DNA of 64,000 nt, taken from contig NZ_PXYL01000021.1 of assembly GCF_003012705.1 (NCBI RefSeq), positions 1 through 64,000 on the forward strand, in the 5' to 3' direction. The notes under the pieces are model-generated. The model saw nothing but the letters and a program-made list of their open reading frames with translations. It was not told where the DNA came from and ran no database searches. The stretch comes from Pseudaminobacter soli (ex Li et al. 2025). Lineage in GTDB: Bacteria > Pseudomonadota > Alphaproteobacteria > Rhizobiales > Rhizobiaceae. Positions 8,583 to 17,408 of this stretch are shown here, piece after piece (within the stretch, counting starts at the first letter, position 1; every line of letters starts with the position of its first letter). The translations under genes and the position numbers were made by a program.

Positions 8583-9965
8583 TTGCAGACATCAGGGAAC
8601 GCAGCCGCCACGCAGGGCGGCATAAGTCTTGCGCGCATCGCGACCATCCGCGCTACCGAGGCAACACATTTCCGCGAGGCACGACCGAAATCCGAGGCCG
8701 CCTTCGGCAACGGCGTCAAAGGCTTTCTCGACGGCGTGCCGATGCACTGGATGAACGACTGGCCCACCCCGTTCCCGATCATCGTCGAAAAAGCCAAGGG
8801 CACCACAATCACCGACATCGACGGCAACAAGCTTGCCGATTTCTGCCTCGGTGACACCGGCTCCATGTTCGGCCACTCCCCCGCGCCGGTGGCTAAGGCC
8901 ATCCGCCGCCAGGCCAAGCGCGGCCTGACCTACATGCTGCCGAGCGAGGACGCGCTGCCGCTGGGCGAATTGCTCGCCTCGCGCTTCGGCCTACCGCACT
9001 GGCAGATCGCCACCACCGCCACCGACGCCAACCGCTTTGCGCTGCGCGTAGCGCGTGCAATCACCAAGCGGGCAAAAATCCTCGTCTTCAACGGCTGCTA
9101 CCATGGGGCCGTGGACGAGACCATGGTGCGCCTGAGGGACGGTCAGCCGATCAATCGCCCGGGCCTCGCGGGCGAGTTCCGCGACCTCACCCAAAACACA
9201 AAGATCGTCGAGTTCAACGACCTGCCCGCACTCGAGGCAGCGCTTGCCGACGGCGATGTCGCCTGCGTCATCACCGAGCCGGTGCTGACCAACTGCTGCA
9301 TGGTGCTGCCCGAGCCCGGCTTCCACGAAGCCCTGCGCACTATTACCCGCCGGCACGGCACGCTGCTTTTGATCGACGAGACGCACACCATCTCCACCGG
9401 CCCCGGGGGCTACACCCGCAAATACGATCTCGAGCCCGATCTCTTCGTGCTCGGCAAGCCGGTGGCCGGCGGCGTGCCAACCAGCGTCTGGGGCATGAGC
9501 GCCGAGGTGGGCGAACGCTACGACGCCTATAACCGCACCCGCGAGCCAGGCTATTCCGGCATGGGCACCACGCTCTCGGCTAATCCGCTGCAGTTCGCCG
9601 CCATGCGCGCCAACCTCGAAGAGGTGATGACCGAGGAGAACTACGCGCATATGGAAAAGCTCGCCGGCCGGCTGGCCGCCGGGCTGGAAGAGTCGATCGC
9701 GCGCCATAACTTGCCCTGGCATGTCCAGCGCGTCGGCGCCCGCGTCGAGTTCATCTGCGCCCCCGGCCCGCTGAAGAATGGCGGCGAGGCCGAAGCCGCG
9801 CATGCGTCCGAGCTGGAAGCGGCGGTCCATGTCGCGCTGGTCAATCGCGGCGTGCTGATCGCGCCCTTCCACAACATGATGCTGATCTCGCCGGAAACGA
9901 CGAAGAAACAGGTCGACAAGCTGATCGCCGCCTTCGACGACATCGCAGCCGACCTGATGGCCTGA
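8583..9965 (+). CDS. class III PLP-dependent aminotransferase
   Basis: A 460-residue fold-type I aminotransferase related to glutamate-1-semialdehyde aminomutases and omega-aminotransferases. Visible motifs are DFCLGDTGSMFGHSPAPVAKA, NGCYHGAVDE, the PLP aspartate region LLLIDETHTIS and the Schiff-base lysine in LFVLGKPVAGGVPTSVWG. The start is a TTG at 8583, directly after an in-frame stop, with a TAGGA-like ribosome site; no ATG or GTG is available before conserved sequence. A glutamine-synthetase-like gene follows after 91 bases, so the pair probably handles an amine or omega-amino acid. The substrate is not determinable. Confidence 0.85.
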   Translation: MQTSGNAAATQGGISLARIATIRATEATHFREARPKSEAAFGNGVKGFLDGVPMHWMNDWPTPFPIIVEKAKGTTITDIDGNKLADFCLGDTGSMFGHSPAPVAKAIRRQAKRGLTYMLPSEDALPLGELLASRFGLPHWQIATTATDANRFALRVARAITKRAKILVFNGCYHGAVDETMVRLRDGQPINRPGLAGEFRDLTQNTKIVEFNDLPALEAALADGDVACVITEPVLTNCCMVLPEPGFHEALRTITRRHGTLLLIDETHTISTGPGGYTRKYDLEPDLFVLGKPVAGGVPTSVWGMSAEVGERYDAYNRTREPGYSGMGTTLSANPLQFAAMRANLEEVMTEENYAHMEKLAGRLAAGLEESIARHNLPWHVQRVGARVEFICAPGPLKNGGEAEAAHASELEAAVHVALVNRGVLIAPFHNMMLISPETTKKQVDKLIAAFDDIAADLMA

Positions 9966-10056
9966 CGGACAAGGCATCCCTGCGGCCCGGCTGCCAGTAG
10001 GGATGCGTTCGTGCATTCGCCGCATCCGATTTCAAATTCACCTAAGAGTACATCCC

Positions 10057-11445
10057 ATGACCTCGCCCACCGGTTCCACCATCGAAGAAGCCAAGGCTTT
10101 CCTCGATGCCCATCCTGAAATCGAAGCCTTCGACATCGTTCTCACCGACCCCAACGGCGTCGGCCGCGGCAAGATCATCCGCCGCCACGAACTGATGGGC
10201 GTCTTCGAGAACGGCCGCCATCTGCCAATCTCCATCCTCGGCCTCGACATCACCGGCGAGGACGTGCACGAGACCGGCCTGATCTGGGATTCCGGCGACG
10301 GCGACCTGCGCGCCTGGCCCATTCCCGGCACGCTGAAGCCGCTCTACGGCACCAGCCCGGCGCGCGGGCAGCTGCTGATGTCGATGTTCCACCTCGACGG
10401 CGCGCCGATGACGTCCGACCCGCGCCTTGCGCTGGTTCGCCAGGTCGAGGCGCTCGCCGCCAAGGGCCTGCACCCGGCCGGCGCCTTCGAGCTGGAATTC
10501 TTCCTGCTCTCCAATGAGCGCGACGCCGAGGGCCGCGTGCAGCCGGCCAACGCCGTGCTGGACGGCCGCAAGAGCGGCAAGACCGAGGTCTATTCGGTCG
10601 ACCATCTGCACGGCATGGAGCCGCTGTTCTCGGACATCTACGCCGCTGCCAAGGCGCAAGGGATTCCGGCCGAGACGGTCATCTCCGAATATGCGCCCGG
10701 CCAGTACGAGCTGACGCTGCACTACCGCAAGGACGTGCTGCAAGCTGCCGACGATCTCGTCATGCTGAAGCGCATCGTGCGCGCGCAGGCGCGCCGCCAC
10801 GGCGTCACCGCCTGCTTCATGGCCAAGCCCATCGAGAAATACGCCGGCTCGGGCATGCATTTCCACGTCTCGCTGCAGGACGACGCCGGCAAAAACGTCT
10901 TCACCGAAACGACCGAAGGCCAGTGGTCGCCGACGCTGCTGCATGCGCTGGGCGGGCTCGCCGCCACCATGGCCGAATCCATGCTGGTGTTTGCGCCGCA
11001 CGCCAATTCCTGGCGACGTTTCGTCTCGCAGTCCTACGCGCCGGTGGCGCCGACCTGGGGCGTCAACAACCGCTCGGTGGCGCTACGCGTTCCGGCGGGC
11101 GAAGCCAAGAACCGCCGCATCGAGCACCGCCCCTCGGGCGTCGACGCCAACCCCTATCTGGTGGCCGCGACCGTGCTGGCCGGCATCGCCAAGGGCCTCG
11201 ACGAGAAGCTCGATCCGGGCCCGGAGACGACCGGCAATGGTTACGAGTCGGGTTCGGATGCTCGCGGAAAGATGCCGTCCGACTGGCGTAGCGCCATCGA
11301 GGCGGCCAAGGGCTCGGCTTTCCTCAAGCAGGCGCTGGGCGAGGACCTGCACCGCACCTTCACGGCGATCAAGGAATCCGAATATTTCCGTGTCGCCCGC
11401 ACGGTGAGCGAACTCGACTACCACCTGTATCTCCACGAAGTATAA
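10057..11445 (+). CDS. glutamine synthetase family protein (gamma-glutamyl-amine ligase type)
   Basis: A 462-residue ATP-dependent ligase of the glutamine synthetase superfamily, closest in look to GlnT/PuuA-type gamma-glutamylpolyamine synthetases rather than GlnA. Motifs: ILTD-like VLTDPNGVGRGKIIRRHEL at the N-terminus, ELEFFLLSNE metal-site segment, SGMHFHVSLQDD, and WGVNNRSVALRVPAG with the following RRIEHRPSGVDANPYL. There is no adenylylation-site match. The start at 10057 gives MTSPTGSTIEEAKAFL. The preceding aminotransferase gene suggests a shared amine-degradation pathway, possibly polyamines. This is inference. Confidence 0.85.
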   Translation: MTSPTGSTIEEAKAFLDAHPEIEAFDIVLTDPNGVGRGKIIRRHELMGVFENGRHLPISILGLDITGEDVHETGLIWDSGDGDLRAWPIPGTLKPLYGTSPARGQLLMSMFHLDGAPMTSDPRLALVRQVEALAAKGLHPAGAFELEFFLLSNERDAEGRVQPANAVLDGRKSGKTEVYSVDHLHGMEPLFSDIYAAAKAQGIPAETVISEYAPGQYELTLHYRKDVLQAADDLVMLKRIVRAQARRHGVTACFMAKPIEKYAGSGMHFHVSLQDDAGKNVFTETTEGQWSPTLLHALGGLAATMAESMLVFAPHANSWRRFVSQSYAPVAPTWGVNNRSVALRVPAGEAKNRRIEHRPSGVDANPYLVAATVLAGIAKGLDEKLDPGPETTGNGYESGSDARGKMPSDWRSAIEAAKGSAFLKQALGEDLHRTFTAIKESEYFRVARTVSELDYHLYLHEV

Positions 11446-11469
11446 GCACGCGCCCGCCGGAACCTGCAC

Positions 11470-11498
11470 GCCCCTCGCTCATTTTTCGAATGAGGGGC
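11470..11498 (+). other. stem-loop upstream of udgX
   Basis: GCCCCTC (11470-11476) pairs perfectly with GAGGGGC (11492-11498) around a 15-base loop. It lies after the glutamine-synthetase-like gene and immediately before the AGGAGG ribosome site of udgX. It lacks a T-run after the stem, so it is at best a weak terminator or a structure near the ribosome site. Confidence 0.3.
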
Positions 11499-11513
11499 TA
11501 GCAGGAGGCGGCC

Positions 11514-12140
11514 ATGCCGACTCAGCTGTCGTTTGACGAGCAGCCGGATTTCCCGACGATCGAAGCCGCGCGCGAAGCGGCCCGCACATGCCGGCGCTGC
11601 CAGCTCTGGCGCGACGCTACGCAAACCGTCTTCGGCGAAGGGCCGGAACATGCGGCCGTGGTCTTCGTCGGCGAGCAGCCGGGCGACCAGGAAGACCTTG
11701 CCGGCCGGCCTTTCGTCGGGCCGGCGGGTCATGTCTTCGACGATGTGCTCGAAGAGGCCGACATCGACCGCGCCAAAACCTATGTCACCAATGCCGTAAA
11801 GCACTTCAAGTTCGAACCGCGCGGCAAGCGGCGGCTGCACATGAAGCCCAATGCCGGCGAGATCCAGGCCTGCCGCTGGTGGCTGGATGCTGAGCTATCG
11901 CTGACCCGGCCGAAGCTCGTGGTGGCGCTGGGCGCCACGGCCGCGCAGGCACTGCTGGGCAAAGCGGTTGCGGTGACGAAGCTGCGCGGCAGCGTGGTCG
12001 AGCGGGATGACGGCCTGCGCGTCTTCGTGACCATCCACCCCTCCTTTATCCTTCGCATTCCGGAAGAGATCGACAAGCAGGCCGAGCGCAGGCGATTTCT
12101 GGCGGATATGCGCGCAGTTGGAAAACTGATGGCCGCCTGA
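11514..12140 (+). CDS. udgX: UdgX-type uracil-DNA glycosylase (covalent uracil-DNA binder)
   Basis: A 208-residue family-4-like uracil-DNA glycosylase. Motif A is GEQPGDQED (53-61) and motif B lies around VTIHPSFILRIP. The diagnostic UdgX insertion KRRLH occupies residues 105-109, so the histidine is residue 109, the same number as the covalent-bond-forming His109 of Mycobacterium smegmatis UdgX. Cluster cysteines are C26, C29 and C120; the fourth position falls in NAVKHF, where ordinary family-4 enzymes have Cys. UdgX removes uracil and stays covalently bound to the abasic site. A strong AGGAGG site precedes the ATG. It converges on the glycerate kinase gene with five bases between stops. 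Confidence 0.9.
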   Translation: MPTQLSFDEQPDFPTIEAAREAARTCRRCQLWRDATQTVFGEGPEHAAVVFVGEQPGDQEDLAGRPFVGPAGHVFDDVLEEADIDRAKTYVTNAVKHFKFEPRGKRRLHMKPNAGEIQACRWWLDAELSLTRPKLVVALGATAAQALLGKAVAVTKLRGSVVERDDGLRVFVTIHPSFILRIPEEIDKQAERRRFLADMRAVGKLMAA

Positions 12141-12145
12141 CGCGG

Positions 12146-13411
12146 TCAGGTCACCAAAATCGCCCTCAGATCATTCACATTCGTGCCCGTCGGACCCGGC
12201 ACGAAAAGATCGCCGACGGAATGGAACGCCGTCCAGGCGTTATTGCCGGCCAGCATGGCGCGCGCATCGACGCCCGCCACACGCATGCGCGCCACGCTTT
12301 CGCCATCGGCAAAGGCGCCGGCATTGTCCTCCGAGCCGTCAATGCCGTCGGTGTCGGCCGCCAGCGCGTGGATGCCTTCAAATCCCTGAATGCCGAGCGC
12401 GAAGGCCAGCAGGAATTCGCTGTTGCGCCCGCCCTTGCCCTTCGCGCGCAGCGTCACCGTCGTCTCGCCGCCCGACAGGATCAGCACCGGCTTGCGGAAC
12501 GGCCGGTCGCGCATCGCCACCTCGCGCGCGATCGCCGCATGCACCGCGCCCACCTCGCGCGCCTCGCCCTCGATGGAATCGGACAGGATGACCGCCTCGA
12601 TACCTTGCCGTTTCGCCTCGGCCGCAGCAGCTTCGAGCGACACCGCAGCCGAAGCGATCAGCCGCACCTCGTTGCGGGCAAAGCGCGTATCGTTCGGAAG
12701 GGGCGCATCGGCTTCCGGCGAATTGAGATGCGCCATCACTGCCTCGGGCAGCTTCATGCCATAGGTCTCGATCGCCGCCAGCGCCTCGGCGCGGTCGCCC
12801 GCGTCGGGCACGGTCGGGCCGGAAGCAACGAGCGCGGGGTTGTCGCCGGGAATGTCAGAGACGATCAGCGAAACCACTCTGGCCGGATGGGCTGCCGCCG
12901 CCAGCCGCCCGCCCTTGATGGTCGAAACATGCTTGCGGATCAGGTTCATCACCGAGATCGGCGCGCCGGAGGCGAGCAACGCCTCGTTGACGGCAATCTC
13001 ATCGGCCAGCGTCAGCTTACCGGCCGGCGACGGCAGCAGCGCCGAGCCGCCACCGGAGACGAGCGCCACCACCAGATCGTCGCTCGACAGGCCGTTGACC
13101 GTCTCAAGCAGCCGGCGCGCGGCGTCCAGCCCGGCGGCATCCGGCACGGGATGCGCCGCCTCGATCACCTCGATGCGCTCGGTCGGCGCGCCATAGCCGT
13201 AGCGTGTCACCACCAGCCCTTCCAGCGGCCCGTCCCATACCTTCTCGAGCGCCGCCGCCATCTGCGCCGAGCCCTTGCCGGCGCCGATCACGATGGTCCG
13301 CCCCTTGGGCTTCTCCGGCAGCTGCGCGCGGATGGTCAGTTCCGGGTCGGCGGCGGCAACGGCGGCGTCGAAGATGGAGGTGAGGAAGGATTTTGCATCG
13401 AAGGAGGTCAC
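12146..13411 (-). CDS. ttuD: glycerate 2-kinase (MOFRL/GckA type, formerly TtuD)
   Basis: A 421-residue class II glycerate kinase that phosphorylates D-glycerate to 2-phosphoglycerate; older annotation calls it hydroxypyruvate reductase. The DUF4147 N-terminal domain includes IVIGAGKGSAQMAAALE and VALVSGGGSALLPSP. The C-terminal MOFRL domain reads SGGETTVTLRAKGKGGRNSEF and LAADTDGIDGSEDNAGAF. It is the last gene of the minus-strand run puuD-guaD-racemase-UPF0303-ttuD. This placement fits metabolism of glyoxylate from purine breakdown through tartronate semialdehyde and glycerate, although those intermediate enzymes are not in the window. Confidence 0.9.
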   Translation of the reverse strand: MTSFDAKSFLTSIFDAAVAAADPELTIRAQLPEKPKGRTIVIGAGKGSAQMAAALEKVWDGPLEGLVVTRYGYGAPTERIEVIEAAHPVPDAAGLDAARRLLETVNGLSSDDLVVALVSGGGSALLPSPAGKLTLADEIAVNEALLASGAPISVMNLIRKHVSTIKGGRLAAAAHPARVVSLIVSDIPGDNPALVASGPTVPDAGDRAEALAAIETYGMKLPEAVMAHLNSPEADAPLPNDTRFARNEVRLIASAAVSLEAAAAEAKRQGIEAVILSDSIEGEAREVGAVHAAIAREVAMRDRPFRKPVLILSGGETTVTLRAKGKGGRNSEFLLAFALGIQGFEGIHALAADTDGIDGSEDNAGAFADGESVARMRVAGVDARAMLAGNNAWTAFHSVGDLFVPGPTGTNVNDLRAILVT

Positions 13412-13435
13412 GAGCGGTTTCCCTTCGCAGCCGGA

Positions 13436-13939
13436 TCAGGCCGCAGCCTCCAGCGGCGGCAGCGCCAGGGCCTCGGCAGAATGCCCGAGATAGGCAGCAA
13501 GCGCGGCCACGACCACATTGTGATCCTCCCGCTCCGGCAGGCCCGAAACGGCGATCACGCCGATGACGCCGGCCCCCTTGACCCTGACCGGAAAGCCGCC
13601 GCCGGCCAGCACATAGTCGGCTATGTCGAGCCCCTCGCCCACCTTGAAGGTGCGGTCGGGACGGTTCTGCTCGAGCACCAGCCGATAGGTGCTCTTGAGG
13701 TAGCGCTTGACCACATTGATCTTGCGCCGCGCCCAGTCCGGATTGGAGGCGTTCGAGCCGGGCATGGCGGCATAAAAGAGCGGCCGGTCGAAGGTGCGGA
13801 TATCGACGATTATCGGCAGGTCTTCCCGAAGCGCCCGCTCGCGGATGGCCGAGCCGATCTCGAAGGCGACGGCCTCGTCGAAGCGGTCGAAAACGAGCTC
13901 CGCTTCCTGCGTCTTGATACGTTCGATGTCCCCGGCCAT
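13436..13939 (-). CDS. UPF0303/heme-degrading-domain (GlcG/HbpS-like) protein
   Basis: A 167-residue protein of the DUF336 fold, with RTFDRPLFYAAMPGSNASNPDWA followed by RRKINVVKRYLKSTYRL and ADYVLAGGGFPVRVKGAGVIGVIAVSGL. Homologues include GlcG of glycolate operons and the haem-binding HbpS. It lies 24 bases upstream of ttuD and 40 bases downstream of the racemase gene, so it is probably cotranscribed. Its placement beside a C2/C3 acid enzyme echoes GlcG, but no activity can be assigned. Confidence 0.8.
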   Translation of the reverse strand: MAGDIERIKTQEAELVFDRFDEAVAFEIGSAIRERALREDLPIIVDIRTFDRPLFYAAMPGSNASNPDWARRKINVVKRYLKSTYRLVLEQNRPDRTFKVGEGLDIADYVLAGGGFPVRVKGAGVIGVIAVSGLPEREDHNVVVAALAAYLGHSAEALALPPLEAAA

Positions 13940-13979
13940 TTCGTCCTCTCTCCCGATGTCGCAGCTGGCTTTGTCCGGA

Positions 13980-14693
13980 TCAGGTCAGCACATCGGCCAA
14001 CGCCATGTCCAGCGCTGCTTCGACATGCAGCTGGGTCACGTCGAAGGCCGGGAGCGGATATTCTCCCGTGCCCACCAGCAGGGGCAGTTCCGTGCAGCCC
14101 AGGATGAACCCTTGCGCGCCGCGCGCCTCAAGGTCCGCGGTCGTCTCGAGCAGCGCGGCCCGCGACGCCTCCTCAACTTTGCCGAGCGTCAGTTCATCGA
14201 TGATGATGCGATGCAGCCTCTCGCGCTGTTCGGCATTCGGCGTAAGGACTTCGAGGCCGTGATCCCTCAGCCGTCCGGAAAGGAAATCCTGTTCCATCGT
14301 ATAGCGTGTGCCAAGCAGGCCGACGCGCGAAAGGCCCCTGGCCTTGATGCTTTGCGCTGTCGGGTCCGCAACATGCAGCAAGGGCACGGAGATGGCCGCT
14401 TTCACCTCGTCGGCGACACGGTGCGCCGACACGGCGGTCAGCATCACGAAGTCGGCGCCGCCCTTTTCCAGGCAGCGCGCCGCCTCGCCCACCCTTTCGG
14501 CGACGACGTCCCAACGGCCGAGAGCAGCCATGCGGTTTATCTCATCGAAGTCGAGAGTATACAGAAGCGACCGGGCATTGTGGTGCCCGCCGAGCCGTGC
14601 ACCCGCCCCCTGGTTGAGCAGCCGATAGTATATGGCGCTCGATTCCCAGCTCATGCCGCCCACCATCCCGATAAGCTTGGATTGTCCGGTCAT
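13980..14693 (-). CDS. aspartate/glutamate racemase family protein with altered catalytic motif
   Basis: A 237-residue member of the Asp/Glu racemase superfamily (YgeA-like): MTGQSKLIGMVGGMSWESSA at the start, NARSLLYTLDFDEI, VGLLGTRYTMEQDF, and the second catalytic cysteine in FILGCTELPLLV. The first catalytic segment, normally Cys/Thr-Asn-Thr-x-His, reads AVSAH within MLTAVSAHRVADEV, so the first acid/base and the conserved Asn-Thr are missing. The fold is clear, but two-base racemisation is doubtful; an isomerase, decarboxylase-like or binding role is possible. It lies 32 bases downstream of guaD in the purine operon. Confidence 0.8.
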   Translation of the reverse strand: MTGQSKLIGMVGGMSWESSAIYYRLLNQGAGARLGGHHNARSLLYTLDFDEINRMAALGRWDVVAERVGEAARCLEKGGADFVMLTAVSAHRVADEVKAAISVPLLHVADPTAQSIKARGLSRVGLLGTRYTMEQDFLSGRLRDHGLEVLTPNAEQRERLHRIIIDELTLGKVEEASRAALLETTADLEARGAQGFILGCTELPLLVGTGEYPLPAFDVTQLHVEAALDMALADVLT

Positions 14694-14725
14694 GGTTGGT
14701 TCCCTCTGGGCTTACGCTACTGCTG

Positions 14726-16036
14726 CTATGCCATATCGCCTTTCGCGGGTCGCCCCGCAATATAGACTTCGCGCACGGCGCGGTCGTCGCCCACGGTCTG
14801 CAGCAGGAACAGCTCTTCGGCCAGCGTCCCGATCGCTTCCATGCGGAGCTTCATGATCGGCGTGGCGCGGGAATCCAGCACAACGATGTCGGCATCGGTG
14901 CCGGCATCCAGCGTGCCGATCCGGTCTTCCAGCGACAGCGCCCGCGCATTGCCGAGCGTCATTTGCCAGAAGGAGGCGAAGGGGTTCAGCTTCTCGCCGT
15001 TCAGCGCGATCACCTTGTAGCCCTCGTCCATGGTGCGCAGCATGGAATAGTTGGTGCCGCCACCCACATCGGTCGCGGTCGCGATGCGCAGCGGTTTTTC
15101 CCGCGTGCGGTAGCGCTGGTAGTCGAACAGGCCAGAGCCTAGGAAGAGGTTGGAGGTAGGACAAAAAACCGCCACCGAGCCGGAGTCCGACAGGGCATCC
15201 GCCTCGCGCTCCGACAGATGGATGCAGTGGCCGAGCAGGGTCTTGGGACCCAGCAGGCCGTAATGCTCATAGACGTCGGTATAGTCGCGCGACCACGGAT
15301 AGAGTTCCTGCGTGAACGCGATCTCGGCGTGGTTCTCCGAAAGATGCGTCTGGATGTGCAGGTCGGGGAACTCGGCCGCCAGGGCCTTGGCCGTCTCCAT
15401 CTGCTCGGGCGAGGAGGTGATGGCGAAGCGCGGCGTGATCGCATAGTGCTGGCGACCCTTGCCGTGCCACTCGCGGATCAGCGCCTTGGTGTCGTCATAG
15501 CCCGATTGCGGCGTGTCGAGCACGCCTTCCGGCGCGTTGCGATCCATCATCACCTTGCCGGCGATGTTGAGCATGTTGCGCGCGTGGCTCTCCTCGAAGA
15601 AGGCCTCGGCCGACTGCTTGTGCACCGAGCAATAGGCGGCGACGGTGGTGGTGCCGTGGCGCACCATCTCGTCGAGGAACTGACGCGCCACGCGGCGGCC
15701 ATATTGCGCGTCGCGGAACTTGGTCTCTTCCGGGAAGGTGTAAGTGTTCAGCCAGCCGAGAAGCTCGGCACCGTAGGAAGCGAGAACCTGCAGCTGCGGA
15801 TAATGCACATGGGCGTCGACGAAGCCGGGTATGATGAGATGCGGCCGGTGGTCGATCTTTTGCGCCCCCTCGCCGGCCTGGCGTGCCACGTCCTCATAGG
15901 CGCCGGTGGCGACGATCCTGCCTTCGCGGATGAGCACGCCGCCGTCTTCCTGATAGGAATAGGCGCCGTGATCGTCGATAGCGTCGGGCCAGCGCCAAAA
16001 GCTCAGCGTGCGGCCGCGAAGGAGGGTTTCGGTCAT
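14726..16036 (-). CDS. guaD: guanine deaminase
   Basis: A 436-residue amidohydrolase that deaminates guanine to xanthine. Zinc ligands appear in PGFVDAHVHYPQL, THLSENHAEI and LLGHCIHLSE, and the aspartate lies in IATATDVGGGTNYSM. Guanine-deaminase-specific segments are TYTFPEETKF and CPTSNLFLGSGLFDY. The length matches bacterial GuaD. Its start overlaps the puuD stop by four bases (ATGA), so guaD is translationally coupled to puuD. The product feeds the nearby xanthine dehydrogenase. Confidence 0.95.
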   Translation of the reverse strand: MTETLLRGRTLSFWRWPDAIDDHGAYSYQEDGGVLIREGRIVATGAYEDVARQAGEGAQKIDHRPHLIIPGFVDAHVHYPQLQVLASYGAELLGWLNTYTFPEETKFRDAQYGRRVARQFLDEMVRHGTTTVAAYCSVHKQSAEAFFEESHARNMLNIAGKVMMDRNAPEGVLDTPQSGYDDTKALIREWHGKGRQHYAITPRFAITSSPEQMETAKALAAEFPDLHIQTHLSENHAEIAFTQELYPWSRDYTDVYEHYGLLGPKTLLGHCIHLSEREADALSDSGSVAVFCPTSNLFLGSGLFDYQRYRTREKPLRIATATDVGGGTNYSMLRTMDEGYKVIALNGEKLNPFASFWQMTLGNARALSLEDRIGTLDAGTDADIVVLDSRATPIMKLRMEAIGTLAEELFLLQTVGDDRAVREVYIAGRPAKGDMA

Positions 16037-17262
16037 TGCTGCGTCTTCTTTCCTGCCTCTTCGAACCAGGTCACCAGCAGCTGCCGCTCCTGCGGCGTGA
16101 TCTCGGTGACGTTGCCGGGCGGCATGGCATGGCTGCGCCCGGCCTGGAGATATATCTCGCGGGCGTGAGCGGCAATCGCCTCGTCGGTATCGAGCTTCAC
16201 GCCCTTGGGTGCCTGGTGGATACCTTCATAGACGGGCTCTGCCGCATGGCACATCGAGCAGCGGCTGAGCACGGTGTCGCGCGCGGCCGGAAAATGCGTC
16301 GAGGCGACCAGCGCCTGATCGGCGGCAGTAATCTTTGGCTCGTCGGTCAGCACCTTCGGCACCGTCGAAAGCCAGATGATGATGACGAAGAGGATGGCGG
16401 TGACCAGCCAGGTCCAGGTCGGGTTGCCCTTGTTGGCATGCCGGGTGTTGAAATAGTGCCGGATCAGCACGCCCATCATGAACACCAGCGAGGCGATGAT
16501 CCAGTTGAACTCAGTGCCGAACGCCAGCGGATAGTGGTTCGACAGCATCAGGAACAGAACCGGCAGCGTCAGGTAGTTGTTGTGCAGCGAGCGCTGCTTG
16601 GCGATCTTGCCATATTTCGGGTCGGGCTTGCGGCCGGCGATGAGGTCGGCAACGACGATCTTCTGGTTCGGAATGATGACCATGAAGACGTTGGCCGACA
16701 TGATCGTGGCGGTGATGGCGCCCAGATGCAGGAAGGCGGCGCGGCCGGTGAACAGATGCGTCAGCCCCCAGGCCATGAACACCAGGATGATGTAGAGCAG
16801 GATCATCAGGCCGGTATCGGCCTTACCGATCAGCCAGCGGCAGAGAAGATCGTAGACTATCCAGCCGCCGGCCAGGCAGGCGAGCGAGATCAGGATGGCG
16901 ACCGGGGCCGAGACATCGAGCACGTTGCGGTCGACCAGGAACAGGTCCGCGCCCGCATAGTAGACGATGGCGAGCATGGCAAAGCCCGTCATCCAGGTGA
17001 AGTAGGACTCCCATTTGAACCAGGTCAGATGCTCGGGCATCTGCTCGGGCGCCACCAGATATTTCTGGATGTGGTAGAAGCCGCCGCCATGCACCTGCCA
17101 TTCCTCGCCGAAGGCGCCCTTGGGCAGGCCTGGCCGCTGGCGCAGGCCAAGGTCCAGCGCGACGAAATAGAAGGACGAGCCGATCCAGGCGATCGCCGTG
17201 ATGACATGCGTCCAGCGCATGCCGAAGCTCAACCAGTCCCACAAAACCGCGTAGTCGTTCAT
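16033..17262 (-). CDS. puuD: urate hydroxylase PuuD (membrane urate oxidase with cytochrome c domain)
   Basis: A 409-residue inner-membrane protein that oxidises urate to 5-hydroxyisourate. About eight membrane helices fill the first 300 residues (e.g. WTHVITAIAWIGSSFYFVAL, LIRHYFNTRHANKGN, LVTAILFVIIIWL). The C-terminal cytochrome c domain has the haem motif CSMCH and AMPPGNVTEITPQERQLLV. The ATG at 17262 was preferred because GAGAGGA lies just upstream; a TTG 15 bases earlier is less likely. It leads the operon puuD-guaD-racemase-UPF0303-ttuD and is divergent from a LysR gene. Confidence 0.94.
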   Translation of the reverse strand: MNDYAVLWDWLSFGMRWTHVITAIAWIGSSFYFVALDLGLRQRPGLPKGAFGEEWQVHGGGFYHIQKYLVAPEQMPEHLTWFKWESYFTWMTGFAMLAIVYYAGADLFLVDRNVLDVSAPVAILISLACLAGGWIVYDLLCRWLIGKADTGLMILLYIILVFMAWGLTHLFTGRAAFLHLGAITATIMSANVFMVIIPNQKIVVADLIAGRKPDPKYGKIAKQRSLHNNYLTLPVLFLMLSNHYPLAFGTEFNWIIASLVFMMGVLIRHYFNTRHANKGNPTWTWLVTAILFVIIIWLSTVPKVLTDEPKITAADQALVASTHFPAARDTVLSRCSMCHAAEPVYEGIHQAPKGVKLDTDEAIAAHAREIYLQAGRSHAMPPGNVTEITPQERQLLVTWFEEAGKKTQQ

Positions 17263-17408
17263 CGATAGTCCTCTCAACCGGCGCTCGACTTTACGTGCTC
17301 GCCAGCAAACGGAAAGAGCCCAGCCATACGATGACTTTCAAAAAAAAATAAAAAATACTAGGGTCACTCTATCGGTTTCAGCTTACGGACCACGGAAATC
17401 AGCCACGA
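17263..17408. promoter_or_regulatory. divergent promoter region, puuD and lysR
   Basis: A 146-base gap between two divergent starts. It holds an A-tract (nine As then TAAAAAATA) around 17,340-17,358, a bendable AT-rich stretch in an otherwise GC-rich region. LysR regulators typically bind such divergent gaps at T-N11-A-type sites next to their own gene. A single convincing site could not be picked by eye. Confidence 0.5.

Noticed and set aside
12136-12150. Small hairpin CCTGAC-GCG-GTCAGG over the convergent stops of udgX and glycerate kinase
   Set aside because: Only six pairs and no T-run on either side; too weak to call a terminator.
12221-14107. 628-codon plus-strand frame opposite glycerate kinase and UPF0303
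   Set aside because: Spans several real minus-strand genes and their junctions and is Arg/His/Gln-rich; a codon-bias shadow.
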